Part shown: positions 18,240-27,757 of the stretch, piece by piece
How positions within the stretch are numbered: position 1 is the first letter of the stretch
How the letters are laid out: every line of letters begins with the position of its first letter
Notes under the pieces: generated by a model
Databases searched by the model: none
Told to the model about the DNA's origin: nothing
The model's input: the letters and a program-made list of their open reading frames with translations, nothing else
Assembly (NCBI GenBank): GCA_963716925.1
Contig: CAVQUX010000015.1
Span: forward strand, 434,001-498,000
Direction of reading: 5' to 3'
Length of the DNA stretch: 64,000 nucleotides
From: DAISKN01 sp963716925
Lineage (GTDB): Bacteria; Acidobacteriota; Vicinamibacteria; Marinacidobacterales; SMYC01
Program-made: the position numbers and the translations under genes

Positions 18240-18535
18240 TCGTGTCCTCACACCACCCGCACGAATCCGCCGCGGAAGCGGCGAGAAAGCGGCGTCGGGA
18301 CGTCGGGAAGGCTCGAGAACGGTCGGATGCCATGGCGTCTTTCTCCTTACTCGGCGACATCATAGATCTCCTGAAGTCCAGCGCAGGCGAGTCTTCCGTT
18401 CGCTCGACGGATGGCCAAGGCCGCCCCATCCGTTGAGAGTGAAAAGCCGACTCTCGAGACGAGACTTCGTGTCGCGAGCCGCGGCGCCCATCGTGTAAGC
18501 TGGAGCGCGGTAGTGCGAAAGGAGGGCGCTCGAGC
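18240..18535. other. Divergent intergenic region
   Basis: Nearly 300 bases between the leftward cytochrome-rhodanese gene and the rightward cupin gene. It must contain promoters in both directions. Open frames in it lack recognisable features, and no clear hairpin or operator was found. Confidence 0.5.
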
Positions 18536-18832
18536 ATGACCGTCCGTGCGCGCGCGGTGCCTACGGGGTTGATCGAGAACGACCGGGTCATCGTAACCGA
18601 GTGGCGCTTCGCGCCCGGGGCGGAGACGGGTTGGCACGTGCACGGCCACGACTACGTCGTCGTGCCGCAGACCGACGGGAGCCTGCTTCTCGAGACGAAA
18701 GAGGGGGCCCGGTACTCCGAGCTGCGTGTCGGCCGGCCCTACTTCAAGAACGCCGGTGTCGAGCACAACGTCGTCAACGCGAACGAGCACGAGCTCGTAT
18801 TCATCGAAGTGGAGCTGAAGGCGGCCCTCTAG
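18536..18832 (+). CDS. Small single-domain cupin
   Basis: 98 residues, start ATG preceded by GGAGGG. The sequence shows the cupin motif 1 (GWHVHGHDYVVVPQTDG, with metal-binding His residues) and a second motif (RPYFKNAGVEHNVVNANEHELVFIEVEL). Small cupins of this kind bind a metal and either isomerise or bind small molecules. It is cytoplasmic. The RnfD-like membrane gene begins 29 bases downstream on the same strand, so the two probably share a transcript. Confidence 0.88.
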   Translation: MTVRARAVPTGLIENDRVIVTEWRFAPGAETGWHVHGHDYVVVPQTDGSLLLETKEGARYSELRVGRPYFKNAGVEHNVVNANEHELVFIEVELKAAL

Positions 18833-18861
18833 TCGGAAGCTCCAAGGAGGACGCGGAATCG

Positions 18862-20562
18862 ATGGCATCTCGACGGCGGGAGCGAACCCCTGACCAACGC
18901 GGGAGGAAGACCGCTCCGAAAGCGAAGGTCGGACGCGAGAGCGCGCGGGGTCCAGCCGCAGCGGAGAGGCGCGTGCTCTGGCTGCCTCTGGCGGCGACGC
19001 TCGGGCTCGCGCTGCTGTCTTTCGTACCCCGGGTGCAGGAAAGCCCGGTCGTGACTCGATCGTTCTGGGCCGCGGCCGCGGTTCTGGCCTTGTGGCAGGC
19101 CGCGCTGTTCCTGCGGCTCAGACAAGAGGGCGAGTCCAAAACCCGCATCGCTCGTGTCGAGCTCCGCCGGCAGCACTATATTCAGGCGGCGGTCCAGCTC
19201 TCGGTCTACGCCTACTGGGGATATCACTGGCGCCCGGTCTATGACTACGCCTGGCTCCTGGTGGGCCAGCTCTTGTTCGCCTACGCCTTCGACATGCTGC
19301 TCGCCTGGTCGCGACGGGAGACGTACGTCCTCGGCTTCGGCGCGTTTCCGATCGTCTTGAGCACCAACCTGTTTCTGTGGTTCCGGGACGATTGGTTCTA
19401 CCTTCAGTTCGTCATGATCGCCGTCGGGTTCCTGGGGAAGGAATTCGTTCGCTGGAGCCGCGACGGGCGCCGGGTCCACATCTTCAATCCGTCCGCCTTC
19501 TCTCTCTCGTTGTTCTCCCTGGTATTGATCGCGACGGGTACGACGGACCTCACCTGGGGCCGGGAGATCGCAACCACCTTGAGTCTCGCGCCGCACATCT
19601 ATCTCTTTCTGTTCCTGATCGGCCTGGTGGTCATGTACTTCTTCTCGATCACTCTGGTGGCCGGGTCCGCGGCGGCGGTGCTGTTCGGCGCGAGCGCCCT
19701 GTACTCGGCGGCGACGGGGGTGCCCTATTTCATCGATTCGGAGATTCCCACCGCGGTGTTTCTCGGATTGCACCTGCTCGTTACCGACCCGTCGACGTCG
19801 CCGCGAACGCCGCCAGGCAAGCTCGTCTTCGGCGTGCTGTACGGCCTCGGCGTGTTCGTCCTGTACGCGCTGCTCGGAGTGGCGGGAGCGCCCACCTTCT
19901 ACGACAAGCTTCTCTCCGTGCCCCTCTTGAACCTGAGCGTTCGAGGCATCGATCGTTTCGTACGCGCGTTTCAGGACACCCCCGTGGTTCGTTTCGCCCT
20001 CGGTTGGGAGCCCTCCCGGGCGAACCTGGCCCAGATGGCCGTCTGGGCGGTTTTCTTCGGCGTCATGACGAGCGTCGGGGCGACCGACGGGACGCACCGT
20101 GGTGACACGGTTCCGTTCTGGGAGCAGGCCTGTGCCGAGGGCCGCCGGAACGCCTGCGAGCGCTTGCTGCAGATCGAGTCGACGTACTGTGGGGACAATT
20201 CCGGATGGGCCTGTAACGAGCTCGGCCGTCACTACAGGGAGGGAATGGGGACGGCCGCGGACGCCGAGCTGGCGCTCGGTTATTTTTCGCGAGCCTGCGA
20301 GCTCCGGTTCCAGGCCGGCTGCGTCAACCTCCTGGCTCCTCGGAGTCTCAGACGGGCCAACCCGCGCGCCTTCGATCTCCGATTGTTGCTCCGCGAGGGC
20401 GGCCCGAATCTGATGGAGATGCCGGAGCCGGATCTCTACGCACGTGCCTGCGACCATCGATGGACCTTCGCGTGCCAGAGAGCCGCGGGCGTCGAGTCCG
20501 AGGGAGGATCTCAGCGTGACAACGCCAAAGGACCCGCTCGAGCCTCCGGCGTCCCCGAGTGA
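18862..20562 (+). CDS. RnfD/NqrB-like multi-pass membrane protein with C-terminal Sel1-type repeats
   Basis: The ATG at 18862 is chosen: upstream the same frame runs antisense to nothing but overlaps the cupin. About 566 residues. A basic N-terminal tail is followed by about nine or ten hydrophobic segments; the segment VHIFNPSAFSLSLFSLVL and later LLVTDPSTSPRTPPGKLVFGVLYGLG resemble the NPSAF and TDPxTSP motifs of RnfD and NqrB, which carry covalent FMN. From about residue 410 a soluble region has Cys-rich Sel1-like repeats (CAEGRRNACERL, CNELGRHYREGMGTAADAELALGYFSRACELRFQAGC). It overlaps the SUMF1-type gene by 47 bases. A redox role is inferred; no other Rnf or Nqr subunit is present. Confidence 0.75.
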   Translation: MASRRRERTPDQRGRKTAPKAKVGRESARGPAAAERRVLWLPLAATLGLALLSFVPRVQESPVVTRSFWAAAAVLALWQAALFLRLRQEGESKTRIARVELRRQHYIQAAVQLSVYAYWGYHWRPVYDYAWLLVGQLLFAYAFDMLLAWSRRETYVLGFGAFPIVLSTNLFLWFRDDWFYLQFVMIAVGFLGKEFVRWSRDGRRVHIFNPSAFSLSLFSLVLIATGTTDLTWGREIATTLSLAPHIYLFLFLIGLVVMYFFSITLVAGSAAAVLFGASALYSAATGVPYFIDSEIPTAVFLGLHLLVTDPSTSPRTPPGKLVFGVLYGLGVFVLYALLGVAGAPTFYDKLLSVPLLNLSVRGIDRFVRAFQDTPVVRFALGWEPSRANLAQMAVWAVFFGVMTSVGATDGTHRGDTVPFWEQACAEGRRNACERLLQIESTYCGDNSGWACNELGRHYREGMGTAADAELALGYFSRACELRFQAGCVNLLAPRSLRRANPRAFDLRLLLREGGPNLMEMPEPDLYARACDHRWTFACQRAAGVESEGGSQRDNAKGPARASGVPE

Positions 20563-21475
20563 CGCCAGAGGGCTTGCGGTCATCGCGGTCATCCTCGCTG
20601 CCGTGACCGGATGGTTGTCTTCACAACGGCCGGAGGGTGCGGCGGAGGCGGCGGCTTCCATCGCGTCGGACATCCCGGCTATCCCGGGGTTCCGTCCCGA
20701 CGCCTGGTTCCTCCCCGACGAGGGTCTGCTTGGATTCGTCGAGATTCCGGCGGGGCCGTTTCGAATGGGAAGCGATACGAAGGTGGATCCACGCGCCTTC
20801 GACAACGAGCGATGGTCGGCGTCGAGCGACCAGGGCATCGTGGACCTCCCGGTCTTCTACATCGGTCGCTACGAGGTCACGGTCGCGCAGTTCCGCGCGT
20901 TCGCCGAGGCGACCGCCTTCCGCGCCGACGCGCAGGCGCTCGGAGGGCGACCGGACCATCCGGTCGGGTTCGTGTCATGGCCGGACGCGCTGGCTTACTG
21001 CCGATGGCTCGAGGCCAGGCTGCGGGAATGGCCGCACACTCCGCCGCAGCTGAGAGGCTTGCTGGACGAGGGCTGGCGCGTGACGCTGCCGTCGGAGGCG
21101 CAGTGGGAAAAAGCGGCGAGGGGGACCGACGGACGGATCTTTCCTTGGGGGGATGAGCCCCGGGAGGATCGCGCGAACTTCCGAGGCACGAGCGCGAAGC
21201 CCGTCGGCAGCTTCGCGTGCCCGGAGTGTCCTTTCGACCTGTCCGATATGAGCGGGAACCTCTGGGAGCTGACGCGAAGCCCATATCGGCCTTACCCGTA
21301 CGATCCGACCGGCGACAACCTCGATCTCGATGCGGATGCCCTCTGGGTCATGCGCGGCGGATCGTACGGCGACACCGAGCAGAACATCCGCGCCGCCATC
21401 CGTGGCGGCGTGGACCCGGGCGCGCGTCGTCCCTTCATCGGATTCCGCGTCGTTCTAGGCCCCGGGGAGCCGTGA
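20516..21475 (+). CDS. Membrane-anchored SUMF1/formylglycine-generating-enzyme-like protein
   Basis: 319 residues from the GTG at 20516, which has GGAGG 10-14 bases upstream. One N-terminal membrane segment (GLAVIAVILAAVTGWLSS) anchors a FGE-sulfatase domain: FVEIPAGPFRMGSD, PVFYIGRYEVTVAQFRAFAE, LPSEAQWEKAARGTDGRIFPWG, DMSGNLWELT and WVMRGGSYGD. Enzymes in this fold oxidise a Cys in sulfatases or act as non-heme iron oxidases or structural subunits. It lies inside the end of the RnfD-like/Sel1 gene, so translation is likely coupled. A paired complex in the membrane is inferred. Confidence 0.88.
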   Translation: MTTPKDPLEPPASPSDARGLAVIAVILAAVTGWLSSQRPEGAAEAAASIASDIPAIPGFRPDAWFLPDEGLLGFVEIPAGPFRMGSDTKVDPRAFDNERWSASSDQGIVDLPVFYIGRYEVTVAQFRAFAEATAFRADAQALGGRPDHPVGFVSWPDALAYCRWLEARLREWPHTPPQLRGLLDEGWRVTLPSEAQWEKAARGTDGRIFPWGDEPREDRANFRGTSAKPVGSFACPECPFDLSDMSGNLWELTRSPYRPYPYDPTGDNLDLDADALWVMRGGSYGDTEQNIRAAIRGGVDPGARRPFIGFRVVLGPGEP

Positions 21476-21513
21476 CCCCGCTCGCTGCCTTCGGCGGGCA
21501 TTCGCGAAGAAGA

Positions 21514-21542
21514 ACCGCGGAGCGGTCACTCCGCTCCGCGGT
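21514..21542. terminator. Strong bidirectional hairpin
   Basis: A perfect 12-pair stem, ACCGCGGAGCGG with CCGCTCCGCGGT, and loop TCACT. It lies between the convergent SUMF1-type and Hsp20 genes, so it can serve both. There is no T-run. Confidence 0.65.
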
Positions 21543-21557
21543 CGCTTGCGGAAACCG

Positions 21558-22022
21558 TCAGGCCACCTTGACCTCGATGGCCTTGGGCTTTGCTTTCTCG
21601 GTCTTGGGCAGATGGACGAACATCAGCCCGTCCTTGAACTCCGCCTTGACCTTCGTTTCGTCGACGTTGTCGGGAACGACGAAAGTCCGCAGGAACAATC
21701 CGTAATAGCGCTCCATCCGATGGAACTTCCTGCCTTTCTCTTCCTTTTCCTTCTTTCGCTCGCCCTGCAGCGTGAGGACGCCGTCCTCGACCCACACCTT
21801 GACCTCTTCCTTCTTCACCTCGGGGATCTCCGCCTTGATGAGGTACTCGTCGACGGTCTCGGTGATATCGACCATCGGCGACCAGTCGGGATTGGTCAGA
21901 GATTCTCGAGTCAACTCGGAGGGGCGGCCGAGACCCGGCCGGCCGAGTCCGACGAACATGCGATTGAGACGGTCACCCATTTCCTCGAGCTCACGATAAG
22001 GATCCCAGCGTATGAGATTCAT
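21558..22022 (-). CDS. Small heat shock protein, Hsp20 family
   Basis: 154 residues from the ATG at 22022, chosen because AAGGAGG lies just upstream; a longer frame to 22088 lacks this. Begins MNLIRWDPYRELEEMGDRLNRMF, the usual Hsp20 N-terminus. The alpha-crystallin domain follows with WSPMVDITETVDEYLIKAEIPEVKKEEVKVWVEDGVLTLQGER and the terminal GLMFVHLPKTEKAKPKAIEVKVA. It binds unfolding proteins in the cytoplasm as an ATP-independent chaperone. Confidence 0.95.
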   Translation of the reverse strand: MNLIRWDPYRELEEMGDRLNRMFVGLGRPGLGRPSELTRESLTNPDWSPMVDITETVDEYLIKAEIPEVKKEEVKVWVEDGVLTLQGERKKEKEEKGRKFHRMERYYGLFLRTFVVPDNVDETKVKAEFKDGLMFVHLPKTEKAKPKAIEVKVA

Positions 22023-22374
22023 GGATGCCTCCTTCCGAGGGTTTCCAGGTCTGGCTGGGGGCGGCCCTCGGGTCCGTCCCACACCCAAAGTCCCCTATTC
22101 TCAATATTCACAGAGGCAAGAACCGTTCCAGAAGTGCCCCGACGTAACCCCTTCCTCGTTTGGCAGTTCGCGCGAGGGGTCCGATGAGGAGCGCGCTAGA
22201 GCACGCAGGCGTTGGGGCAAACGACCCGCCCGGACCGCCCTCGACACCGGAGAGGGGTCGACGACGCGCAGCGACTTGTCACTGACCGGGGGTGTGTTTT
22301 TCCGGTTCTAGCCGCACTCCGGAGCACACCAGTTCAGCGCCAAGATCCCCTGTGAAGACGAGGAATCCGCCCTT
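22023..22374. other. Intergenic, upstream of Hsp20
   Basis: About 350 bases between the Hsp20 start and the end of the PQQ dehydrogenase gene, both leftward. The AT-rich patch around 22095-22110 is the likeliest Hsp20 promoter site, but no exact heat-shock operator (CIRCE or HAIR-like) was seen. No gene recognised. Confidence 0.45.
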
Positions 22375-24516
22375 TCAGTGGTGAGTCGGTTTTTTCTCGT
22401 CCTCGGGACCAGGAAGCGCCATCGCCGCCAGGCCGTCCTCGAGCTGGACGAGCACGTACTGTCTGCCGTTGTGCACCCAGCTCGACATGCCATACCCCGT
22501 CTCGCCGGGAATCTTGACGGCCCCCAGGCGCTCGCCCGTGCGTTTGTCGATGCCGAAGAGGTTCCAGGTCCCGTCGCTGGTTTGCCCGGCGGTGATGAGC
22601 AAGGTCGGGGTCACCACCATCACCGGAAATCCGCGGCGACCGGGGTTGGTCGGGACACCGGGTACACCCTGGAGCAGCGGATGATTCTTGATGGCTTCCT
22701 GGTCTTCCGGGTCTGCATCGCCGTTGGGAACTACCCAGAGATGCTCGCCGGTGTTCATGTCGATGGCGGTGATGCGTCCCACGGGACCCTTCCAGATGGA
22801 CAGACCGTCCAACTTCGCCTGGTCCGGGCGAGTCGGCCCGCGGCGCCTTGCCGCAGGCCCCGCCGCGCGGGACCACTCGGAGTGCGTCGTGCCCGTCGGC
22901 CTGGTCTCGGTGTCTCGCGGGGAATCCTTTCCGTGCATGAGGGTGTACGTCGAGCAGCCGTCGCTCGATGCGACGTAGATCACGCCCGTCAACGGGTCGG
23001 CCACTGCGGGACTGTAGATGTTGGCGCCGCCGCCCCCTCCCGGACACGCGAGTCCGGCGCCCGCCCAGTTGGCTTCCTGGCTATCGAAGACGACAGGCGG
23101 GTTGAACAACGGCACGAAGAGGTTGTTTGCCTTGGCGTAGTCGAGCACCTTCTGCCGGATCTCGGGCGAGTAGTCGATCAAGTCTTTTTCCTGCCGTCCC
23201 TGCAGCTCGAACGGCGCCGGTTTGGTGGGGAAGGGTTGGGTGGGCGACAGCTTCTCGCCGGGGACGCTCGACGCGGGAACGGGCTTCTCGGGGATGGGCC
23301 AGATCGGCTCTCCCGTCTCGCGGTTCAGCGCGTACAGGAACCCCTGCTTGGTGGCCTGGAAGACGCCCTTGATCTTCTTCCCGTTGACGGTGACGTCCAT
23401 CAGGACCGGAGCCGTGGGCGTGTCGTAGTTCCAGATGTCGTGATGGACGAACTGGTAGTGCCACTTTCGCTTGCCGGTCTGGACGTCGAGCGCGATCAAG
23501 CTGGTGCCGAAGAGGCCGTCCCCCGGACGAAAGCCTCCGTAGTAGTCGATGGTGCCGCCATTGGTCGGAATGTAGACAAGTCCAAGCTCCGGGTCGGCCG
23601 ACATCGGCGCCCAGGACGAGACGTCCCCCGACCATTTCCAGGCGTCGTTCTCCCAGGTCTCGTGTCCGAATTCTCCGGGACGCGGAATGACGTGAAACTT
23701 CCACTTGAACGCCCCGGTGCGGGCGTCGTAGGCGAGGATGTCTCCGGGGACCATTTCCTTTCGGGTCTGTTCGTAGCCCTGCTCGGCGGAGTTTCCCACC
23801 ACCACCACACCGTTGACCACGATCGGCGGTGAGGAACTGGTGATGTACCCGATCTCGAGGGGAATCCCCTGGTAGGGGTCATAGGGTTTTTTCCAGTTCT
23901 GCCACTGACCCCAGTCCTGGATCAGATCCCACACGAGGTCGATGGAACCCGACTTCGGAAACCCGGGGATGCCCACGGGCTTGCCCCAATTCTCGAGGGG
24001 CTGTCCCGTGTCGGCGTCGAGAGCGTGCAGAAAGAAGGCCGGCGTCGTGATGTACACCACCCCGCGCCCGTCGATCTCGGCGTAGGCGATCCCTTTCCCG
24101 TAGCCCTTCCGCATCGAGTACTCGTAGCGGAAGGTCTTGGGCTCGGTGAAGCTCCACAGCAGCTCTCCCGTGGCCGGGTCGAGGGCGATGACGTGCCGGC
24201 GTTCGCCGGTGACCGTGATCAGCTTGCCATCCACATAGCTGGGAGTCGCACGGGGGGTGCTGGGGCCGAAGCTTCCGGCGTCGAACCGCCAGGCGACCTT
24301 GAGGTCCTTGAAGTTGGACGCGTTGATCTGATCGGCCGGCGTATACCGCGTATGCCACGCATCCCCCCCCAGGAAGGTCCATCGCCCCTCCTGGGTTCCT
24401 GGCCCCTGAGCCTTGCTCGTCATGGGCAGGCAAACGAGCCCGCCGAGTGCTAGCGTGAGCCGAAGCAAGGTTGGCAGGTGCATAGACCGCCCGCGCTGGT
24501 CGTTACCCATATTCAT
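22375..24516 (-). CDS. PQQ-dependent (quinoprotein) dehydrogenase
   Basis: 713 residues from the ATG at 24516 (AAGGGA upstream); an ATG two codons later is also possible. A signal peptide (HLPTLLRLTLALGGLVCLPMTSKA) precedes a propeller of PQQ-type blades: WTFLGGDAWHTRYTPADQINASN, VIALDPATGELLW, LIALDVQTGKRKWHYQFVHHDIWNYDTPTAP, ITAIDMNTGEHLW. The layout fits membrane-side glucose or alcohol dehydrogenases that oxidise a sugar or alcohol in the periplasm and pass electrons to the quinone pool or a cytochrome. The substrate is not determined. No PQQ synthesis genes are in the window. Confidence 0.9.
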   Translation of the reverse strand: MNMGNDQRGRSMHLPTLLRLTLALGGLVCLPMTSKAQGPGTQEGRWTFLGGDAWHTRYTPADQINASNFKDLKVAWRFDAGSFGPSTPRATPSYVDGKLITVTGERRHVIALDPATGELLWSFTEPKTFRYEYSMRKGYGKGIAYAEIDGRGVVYITTPAFFLHALDADTGQPLENWGKPVGIPGFPKSGSIDLVWDLIQDWGQWQNWKKPYDPYQGIPLEIGYITSSSPPIVVNGVVVVGNSAEQGYEQTRKEMVPGDILAYDARTGAFKWKFHVIPRPGEFGHETWENDAWKWSGDVSSWAPMSADPELGLVYIPTNGGTIDYYGGFRPGDGLFGTSLIALDVQTGKRKWHYQFVHHDIWNYDTPTAPVLMDVTVNGKKIKGVFQATKQGFLYALNRETGEPIWPIPEKPVPASSVPGEKLSPTQPFPTKPAPFELQGRQEKDLIDYSPEIRQKVLDYAKANNLFVPLFNPPVVFDSQEANWAGAGLACPGGGGGANIYSPAVADPLTGVIYVASSDGCSTYTLMHGKDSPRDTETRPTGTTHSEWSRAAGPAARRRGPTRPDQAKLDGLSIWKGPVGRITAIDMNTGEHLWVVPNGDADPEDQEAIKNHPLLQGVPGVPTNPGRRGFPVMVVTPTLLITAGQTSDGTWNLFGIDKRTGERLGAVKIPGETGYGMSSWVHNGRQYVLVQLEDGLAAMALPGPEDEKKPTHH

Positions 24517-24738
24517 CTTCCCTTCACTCCGAAAGAGCTCGAGCCGAGAAACGGCACAGCCCACGGTGTGGCGCCACCGTACGGCATCCGATGTAGCTCG
24601 AGATCGACTACCGGCCCAAAGAATCTCACAGAATCCCAATAATATCCGAACAGCCGGAACGGAGGGGCATTGTATCGCGATGACTCCCGCCGTTCGAGCC
24701 CTTTGGGGATGGCTACGACCAGGAGCGATCGAGCCCGC

Positions 24739-27405
24739 TCAGTCCAGGTGGAGAGTGGTCTTGGGGTCCAATCCCGCCGCCCGGCGCGCGGGCACGGCGC
24801 AGGCGAGGAGCACCGTCGCCGTCGAGATCGCGACGGCTACGAGAATCGCGCCCGGCTCCGAGGGAGAGGTCTCGAACAGCACCGTCGTCAGGAACCGCCC
24901 TCCGACGATCGCGCCCACGACACCGAGAAAGCCGCCCGCCATCGCGAGCCGAAGACCGCCTCCGAGGACGAGAGCGAGGATGCTGCTCCGATCGGCTCCG
25001 AGCGCCATGCGGAGTCCCATCTCGCGCTGTCTCTGGCTGACGCTCTGGGCGACGACCCCGTAGAGACCGATTCCGGCGAGAAGGAGAGCGACGGCCCCGA
25101 AGACCGTCATGACCACGGCGCTGAAGCGATCGTGCGCGAGGGAGCTCCCCGCGAGCTCCGACATCGTCTGAAGGCTGTGAACGGGCTCGCTCGCGTCGAT
25201 CGCGAGAACGGTGGAGCGCACGACGGGGGCGAGCTCCAAAGGCGACGAGCCCGGAGCCACTCGAATCACGAGGTTCATCGGAAGGTACGGGTTTTGCGCG
25301 TGGGGGATGTAGGCCTCGGGCGCGGGTCGGCTGCGGTATCCATCGAACCGGGTGTCGCCGGCGACGCCTACGACTTCGTACGCGGCGTGATAATCCTGAT
25401 AATCCAGGATCAGCCGCCTTCCAACGGGGCTCTCCCCGGGCCAGGTGCTCCGGGCCATCGTCTCGTTGACGATCAGGACCCTGGGTTTGGTGCGGTCGTC
25501 GCGTTCGTCGAAGAGGCGTCCTTCGAGAAGGGGAATGCGCATCGTCTCGAAGTAGCCGATCGTGGTCATCCTCAGCCGCACCCCCGGGCCGCCACCCTCC
25601 GGTCTCGGCTCTCCGTCGCGCCAGAACGGCCGATCGAAATCGACGTCGACCGAGTCCATCGGGAGCGCCGTAGACCCCCCGGCGGCCTCGACACCGGGAA
25701 GCGAGCGGATCTCGGAAAGAAGCGCCGTGTAATAAGGATGCGCGCCCCCCTTTCGGTACTTGTCGTCGTCGAGACGCATCCGAACCACGAGGAGATTCTC
25801 GGGGTCGAACCCGGGATCGACGCTGAGGACGCGGGTGAAGCTTCGCAGGAACAGCATCGTTCCCACGAGAAGGACGACGGAGAGAGCGATCTCGGAAACC
25901 ACGAGTGCGCTTTGAAGCCGAAGACGCCGCCGGTCGAGGGAGACGACGCCTCCCGAACCCTTGAGGCTCTCGGATGGGGCGGAGGTCGCGCTCTGGAACG
26001 CGGGCGCGATCCCGCTCAGGACTCCGGCGGCGGCGGATGCGACGAGCGCGAACGAAAGGACCTGCCCATCGAGTACGGTCTCCTCGATGCGGAAGATGCC
26101 TCCCGGCTGCAATCGAACCAGGAGCTCCACCGCCGCCCAGGCGATCGCGACCCCGGCGAAACCCCCTGCGAGCGCCAGAAGCACGCTTTCGAAGAGCAGC
26201 TGCCGAGCCAGCCTCCCGCGGGAGGCGCCGAGAGCGGTTCGGACGGCGAGCTCGCGGCTGCGGGCGGAGGAGCGCACGAGGAGGAGACCGGCGACGTTGG
26301 CGCAGGCGAGGAGCAGCAGGAAGAGAACTGCGCCCGCGAGAACGAGGAGCGCCGGTTCTGCAGTTCCCACGAGAACTTCTCGAACCGGCACGAGAGCGAC
26401 GCTCCAGCCTCGATTGGTCGCGGGATGCGCCGCCGCGAGGGCTCTGGCGATGGCCTCGATCTCCTCCTGCGCTTCGGGCAGTGAGACTCCAGGTGTGATG
26501 CGCGCCGCCGCCTCCAGGAAGCGCCAGTCGCGAGGAGGGCCGGAATGATGTGCGTAGTCCCGCTCGAAGTCCCACGGCTTGAAGAGCTGCACTTCGCCCT
26601 GGAGCGTCCCTGGAGTGCGGAACGACGCGGGCATCACCCCGAGGACGCGCCACGAAGCATCCTTGAAGCGGACGTCCCGCCCGACGATCGACTCCTCCCC
26701 TCCGAAGCGCCGCTGCCAGAGCTCGTAGCTCAGGAGCGCGACCCGTTCTCCCGAGGCCACCTCGGCGGGCCCGAACGTACGGCCGAGCAGGGGCGCGACT
26801 CCGATCGCCGCGAAGAAATCGGCGGTGACCATGGCGCTCGGGACTTCCTCGGCGTCGTTTCCGGAATCCCCGAGAATCGTCGTGTGCTCGATCCACCAGG
26901 CCGCGACTTCCGAGAGGCTCCGGCTCTCGCGCCGCCAGTCGAGGACGTTCGCGGGGGAGGGTCCATGCCGTTCACCGGCCTCTTCCTGCACCTCGAAGAG
27001 ATAGACGAGTCTCTCCGGCTCGGGATAGGGGAGGGGGCGAAGGAGCACCGCCTCGATCACGCTGAAGAGCGCGGTCGCGGCGCCGATCCCGACGGCGAAG
27101 GTGATGGAGGCGGTGAGAACGAAACCCGGCCGCTTCACGAGGCCGCGAACGGCCTGACGGAAATCCTGCGAGAAGGAATCCCAGCGCCAGGCCTCCCGCA
27201 GATGCCAGAGGGCGTGGGGGACCGCCCCTCCGCTCCGCCGAAGGAGCCGGAGCGCGTCGCGGGTATCCACGTCGCGCTGAAGTCGATGGGTGAGCTCCGC
27301 CTCCCATTCCTGCACCCAACGCGCGCGCTCGTCCCGCGGGACCAGGAGCGACGCCGTCCGCACCAGCGCCCGGGTGAGGTCGACGAGGAGACGCTCCGGC
27401 CGCAC
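24739..27405 (-). CDS. ADOP/MacB-type ABC transporter permease (complete)
   Basis: 888 residues from a GTG start two bases after the PadR stop. The N-terminal about 80 residues form the acidobacterial ADOP extension (ERARWVQEWEAELTHRLQRDVD), followed by a membrane segment at GFVLTASITFAVGIGAATALFSVIEAVLL, a large MacB-type periplasmic domain, three membrane segments, a second periplasmic domain and the C-terminal membrane bundle with RQREMGLRMALGADRSS. These permeases usually come with a PadR regulator, as here. The transport substrate is unknown; export of small molecules or lipoprotein-like substrates is inferred from MacB. Confidence 0.92.
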   Translation of the reverse strand: MRPERLLVDLTRALVRTASLLVPRDERARWVQEWEAELTHRLQRDVDTRDALRLLRRSGGAVPHALWHLREAWRWDSFSQDFRQAVRGLVKRPGFVLTASITFAVGIGAATALFSVIEAVLLRPLPYPEPERLVYLFEVQEEAGERHGPSPANVLDWRRESRSLSEVAAWWIEHTTILGDSGNDAEEVPSAMVTADFFAAIGVAPLLGRTFGPAEVASGERVALLSYELWQRRFGGEESIVGRDVRFKDASWRVLGVMPASFRTPGTLQGEVQLFKPWDFERDYAHHSGPPRDWRFLEAAARITPGVSLPEAQEEIEAIARALAAAHPATNRGWSVALVPVREVLVGTAEPALLVLAGAVLFLLLLACANVAGLLLVRSSARSRELAVRTALGASRGRLARQLLFESVLLALAGGFAGVAIAWAAVELLVRLQPGGIFRIEETVLDGQVLSFALVASAAAGVLSGIAPAFQSATSAPSESLKGSGGVVSLDRRRLRLQSALVVSEIALSVVLLVGTMLFLRSFTRVLSVDPGFDPENLLVVRMRLDDDKYRKGGAHPYYTALLSEIRSLPGVEAAGGSTALPMDSVDVDFDRPFWRDGEPRPEGGGPGVRLRMTTIGYFETMRIPLLEGRLFDERDDRTKPRVLIVNETMARSTWPGESPVGRRLILDYQDYHAAYEVVGVAGDTRFDGYRSRPAPEAYIPHAQNPYLPMNLVIRVAPGSSPLELAPVVRSTVLAIDASEPVHSLQTMSELAGSSLAHDRFSAVVMTVFGAVALLLAGIGLYGVVAQSVSQRQREMGLRMALGADRSSILALVLGGGLRLAMAGGFLGVVGAIVGGRFLTTVLFETSPSEPGAILVAVAISTATVLLACAVPARRAAGLDPKTTLHLD

Positions 27406-27407
27406 GG

Positions 27408-27728
27408 TTACCTCGGCTCTTTGACGACCTTCGCGAGCGAGCGCGCGAGGTCCTTGTAATGATCGAGGGCTTCGGCGAGCCGCTCCCGGCCTTCGGAGGT
27501 GACCTCGTAGTAGCGGCGGGGAGGCCGCTTCTCCTTCTGAGCGATGCGCGCGTTCTCCCAGCGGGACTGCACCAGCCCGTCGCGCTCCAGGCGGGAGAGA
27601 GCCGGGTAGACGGTGCCGCTCGGAAGCTCCGTCTCGTCCATGATGTCGAAGCCGTGGCCGACTCCGCGGGCCACCGCCTCCAGGATCTGGATCTGCACGT
27701 TCCCCAGAGCTCGCTGCCGCCGTTTCAT
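27408..27728 (-). CDS. PadR-family transcriptional regulator
   Basis: 106 residues. A winged helix-turn-helix (RALGNVQIQILEAVARGVGHGFDIMDE, LPSGTVYPALSRLERDGLVQSRWE) and the wing RRYYEVTSEGRERL are typical, with a short C-terminal dimer helix (ALDHYKDLARSLAKVV). PadR proteins repress neighbouring genes until a ligand binds. It directly precedes the ADOP permease with a two-base gap, so it most likely controls itself and that permease through the AT-rich site just upstream. Confidence 0.95.
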   Translation of the reverse strand: MKRRQRALGNVQIQILEAVARGVGHGFDIMDETELPSGTVYPALSRLERDGLVQSRWENARIAQKEKRPPRRYYEVTSEGRERLAEALDHYKDLARSLAKVVKEPR

Positions 27729-27738
27729 CGCTACCTAT

Positions 27739-27757
27739 GTAGACTATATATCTAGAC
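27739..27757 (-). promoter_or_regulatory. Candidate promoter/operator of the padR-permease unit
   Basis: GTAGACTATATATCTAGAC lies about 10-30 bases upstream of the PadR ATG. It holds the inverted half-sites TAGA and TCTA seven bases apart and a TATATA core that could be a -10 element on the minus strand. It is strikingly AT-rich against its GC-rich surroundings. PadR binding is inferred. Confidence 0.45.
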
